From Fidelibacterota bacterium (GTDB lineage: Bacteria; Fidelibacterota; Marinisomatia; Marinisomatales; SCKK01), in assembly GCA_004124475.1 (NCBI GenBank), contig SCKK01000019.1:20001-56902 (forward strand): 36,902 nucleotides of DNA, in the 5' to 3' direction. Made by a program: the position numbers and the translations under genes. The stretch's first letter is position 1, and the number at the start of each line of letters is the position of its first letter. Positions 36,388-36,902 of the stretch are shown here, piece by piece. The notes under the pieces are model-generated. The model saw nothing but the letters and a program-made list of their open reading frames with translations, was not told the origin of the DNA and did not search any database.

Positions 36388-36659
36388 AAAAAGCAGCAAA
36401 CTTCCAAAATACTTCCGCCAGCGGCGGTAGATTTAAGGTCGTTGTAGCAATGATTTATGTTTTCAATCAGATGGGCATAGTACCAGATTGGATCTCTTTT
36501 AGAAATATGTTGGCACAGGGTGACTTGCAATTAAAGTCTCTCGAAAAAGTGGACATTAAGAAAATCAATCAATTTAAACGTAAGGAAGTATTCAAATGGA
36601 AGATAAACAATCAAGAAGTCTTTACGGCAAAGATTATAAATTTGAAGCAGTTTGATTAG
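36384..36659 (+). CDS. Doubtful small ORF after the epimerase gene (91 aa)
   Basis: The ATG at 36384 overlaps the epimerase stop (ATGA), the typical geometry of a coupled gene, and the frame stays open for 91 codons. The protein matches no family I know. Against it, a GC-rich palindrome (36415-36427) of the dispersed type lies inside its first codons, no Shine-Dalgarno is clear, and composition is unconvincing. It may be a decayed gene fragment next to the insertion sequence. Confidence 0.25.
   Translation: MKKAANFQNTSASGGRFKVVVAMIYVFNQMGIVPDWISFRNMLAQGDLQLKSLEKVDIKKINQFKRKEVFKWKINNQEVFTAKIINLKQFD
36415..36427. repeat. Palindrome ccgcc-agc-ggcgg
   Basis: Perfect 5-bp arms around 3 nt (6 bp with one extra t/t mismatch outside). 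It stands out as GC-rich in AT-rich surroundings, like the palindromes of the dispersed family, but uses a different arm sequence. Confidence 0.45.
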
Positions 36660-36780
36660 TAAGGGAAAGGTATGAAAGGTTTGAGAAATAGTAATAAATT
36701 TAGGTATCCATCCCAAAACGCTATTTCTGTACCCTCTTTCACTAATATGGGAATTGATTTAGTTTGATTTTCAAGATCAG
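36660..36780. other. AT-rich gap before the insertion sequence
   Basis: No gene, palindrome or RNA is recognisable. It joins the small doubtful ORF to the insertion sequence end. Confidence 0.4.
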
Positions 36781-36805
36781 TAGTGTCCGGTTAAAATAAG
36801 TATAA

Positions 36806-36877
36806 GGTCTGGTAATCCTCATAAAGGAGAGTAATTTCTCCTTATGAAATCATAGAATAACAGAGGAGAACCAGACC
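36806..36877 (+). promoter_or_regulatory. Nested inverted repeats in the IS leader
   Basis: ggtctggt (36806-36813) and accagacc (36870-36877) are perfect 8-bp arms; the right arm ends directly at the transposase ATG. Inside, cataaaggaga pairs with tctccttatg (36820-36846, one bulge). In RNA this would bury the start codon and Shine-Dalgarno region, a known way for insertion sequences to limit translation from outside transcripts. The regulatory role is inferred. Confidence 0.5.
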
Positions 36878-36902
36878 ATGAGGCAAGTTAACACGATTAT
36901 GT
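36878..36902 (+). CDS. Transposase, first 8 codons only
   Basis: The ATG at 36878 is preceded by gaggag with 9-nt spacing and reads MRQVNTIM before the window ends. Transposases of DUF4372/IS4-type elements often start with a similar short motif. Too short for certain identification. Confidence 0.5.

Larger units (their letters stand above)
36781..36902 (+). mobile_element. Left end of an insertion sequence (truncated by window end), IS4-like
   Basis: The element seems to begin at about 36782 with agtgtccggttaaaataag, which resembles the terminal inverted repeats of IS4-related elements whose transposases carry a DUF4372 N-terminus. After about 95 nt comes a Shine-Dalgarno (gaggag) and an ORF that starts like those transposases. 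The other end and target duplication are outside the window, so family and boundary are provisional. Confidence 0.6.

Overview
The window is about 36.9 kb of AT-rich chromosome. It most resembles a bacterium of the FCB superphylum, for example a Neomarinimicrobiota, Calditrichota or Ignavibacteria-like lineage. The evidence is a PorX-type response regulator with a PglZ domain, a remnant of a type IX secretion (T9SS) sorting domain, lipoproteins starting with an Asn-Pro-Tyr-Asp-Pro segment, a FecR/CHASE2-cyclase cluster, weak or missing Shine-Dalgarno sequences, and many TTG/GTG starts. The phylum is inferred; only the 23S and 5S rRNA sequence could settle it.

Layout. 1-1806: 3' part of a 23S rRNA gene, 5S rRNA and a terminator, with no tRNA in the spacer. 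2102-9323: four co-directional genes encoding an unknown exported protein, a FecR-domain protein, a large outer-membrane barrel protein with an Ig-like domain, and a CHASE2 adenylate cyclase; together they look like an uncharacterised envelope-sensing cAMP module. 9468-10343: cohesin-like lipoprotein. 10639-10970: broken mini-gene with a T9SS sorting domain. 11105-16954: porX, tsaE, tsaB, accD, surE and guaA, tightly packed. 17326-25354: glmS, a TPR plus periplasmic-binding (LpoA-like) protein, pgeF, uppP, a sodium/solute symporter and holA. 25344-26500: ECF sigma factor and anti-sigma factor. 27036-28787: GAF-GGDEF diguanylate cyclase, overlapping tail to tail with an exported Xaa-Pro aminopeptidase on the minus strand (28777-30102). 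30433-36387: TPR lipoprotein, three glycosyltransferases and a glucuronyl C5-epimerase-like protein, probably a surface-glycan locus. 36781-36902: left end of an insertion sequence with the first codons of its transposase.

Between genes there are clusters of short GC-rich palindromes (10.4, 17.0-17.2, 21.9-22.1 and 26.7-27.0 kb). They share modules, sometimes in opposite orientation and sometimes with one palindrome inserted into another, which indicates a mobile mosaic repeat family. Apart from the FecR/CHASE2 cluster, this is the least explained structure in the window.

Functionally, much of the window is core metabolism (tRNA t6A modification, fatty acid, GMP and glucosamine synthesis, undecaprenyl phosphate recycling, replication clamp loading). 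It is interleaved with signalling genes using three outputs (cAMP, c-di-GMP, ECF sigma) and ends in envelope glycan synthesis.
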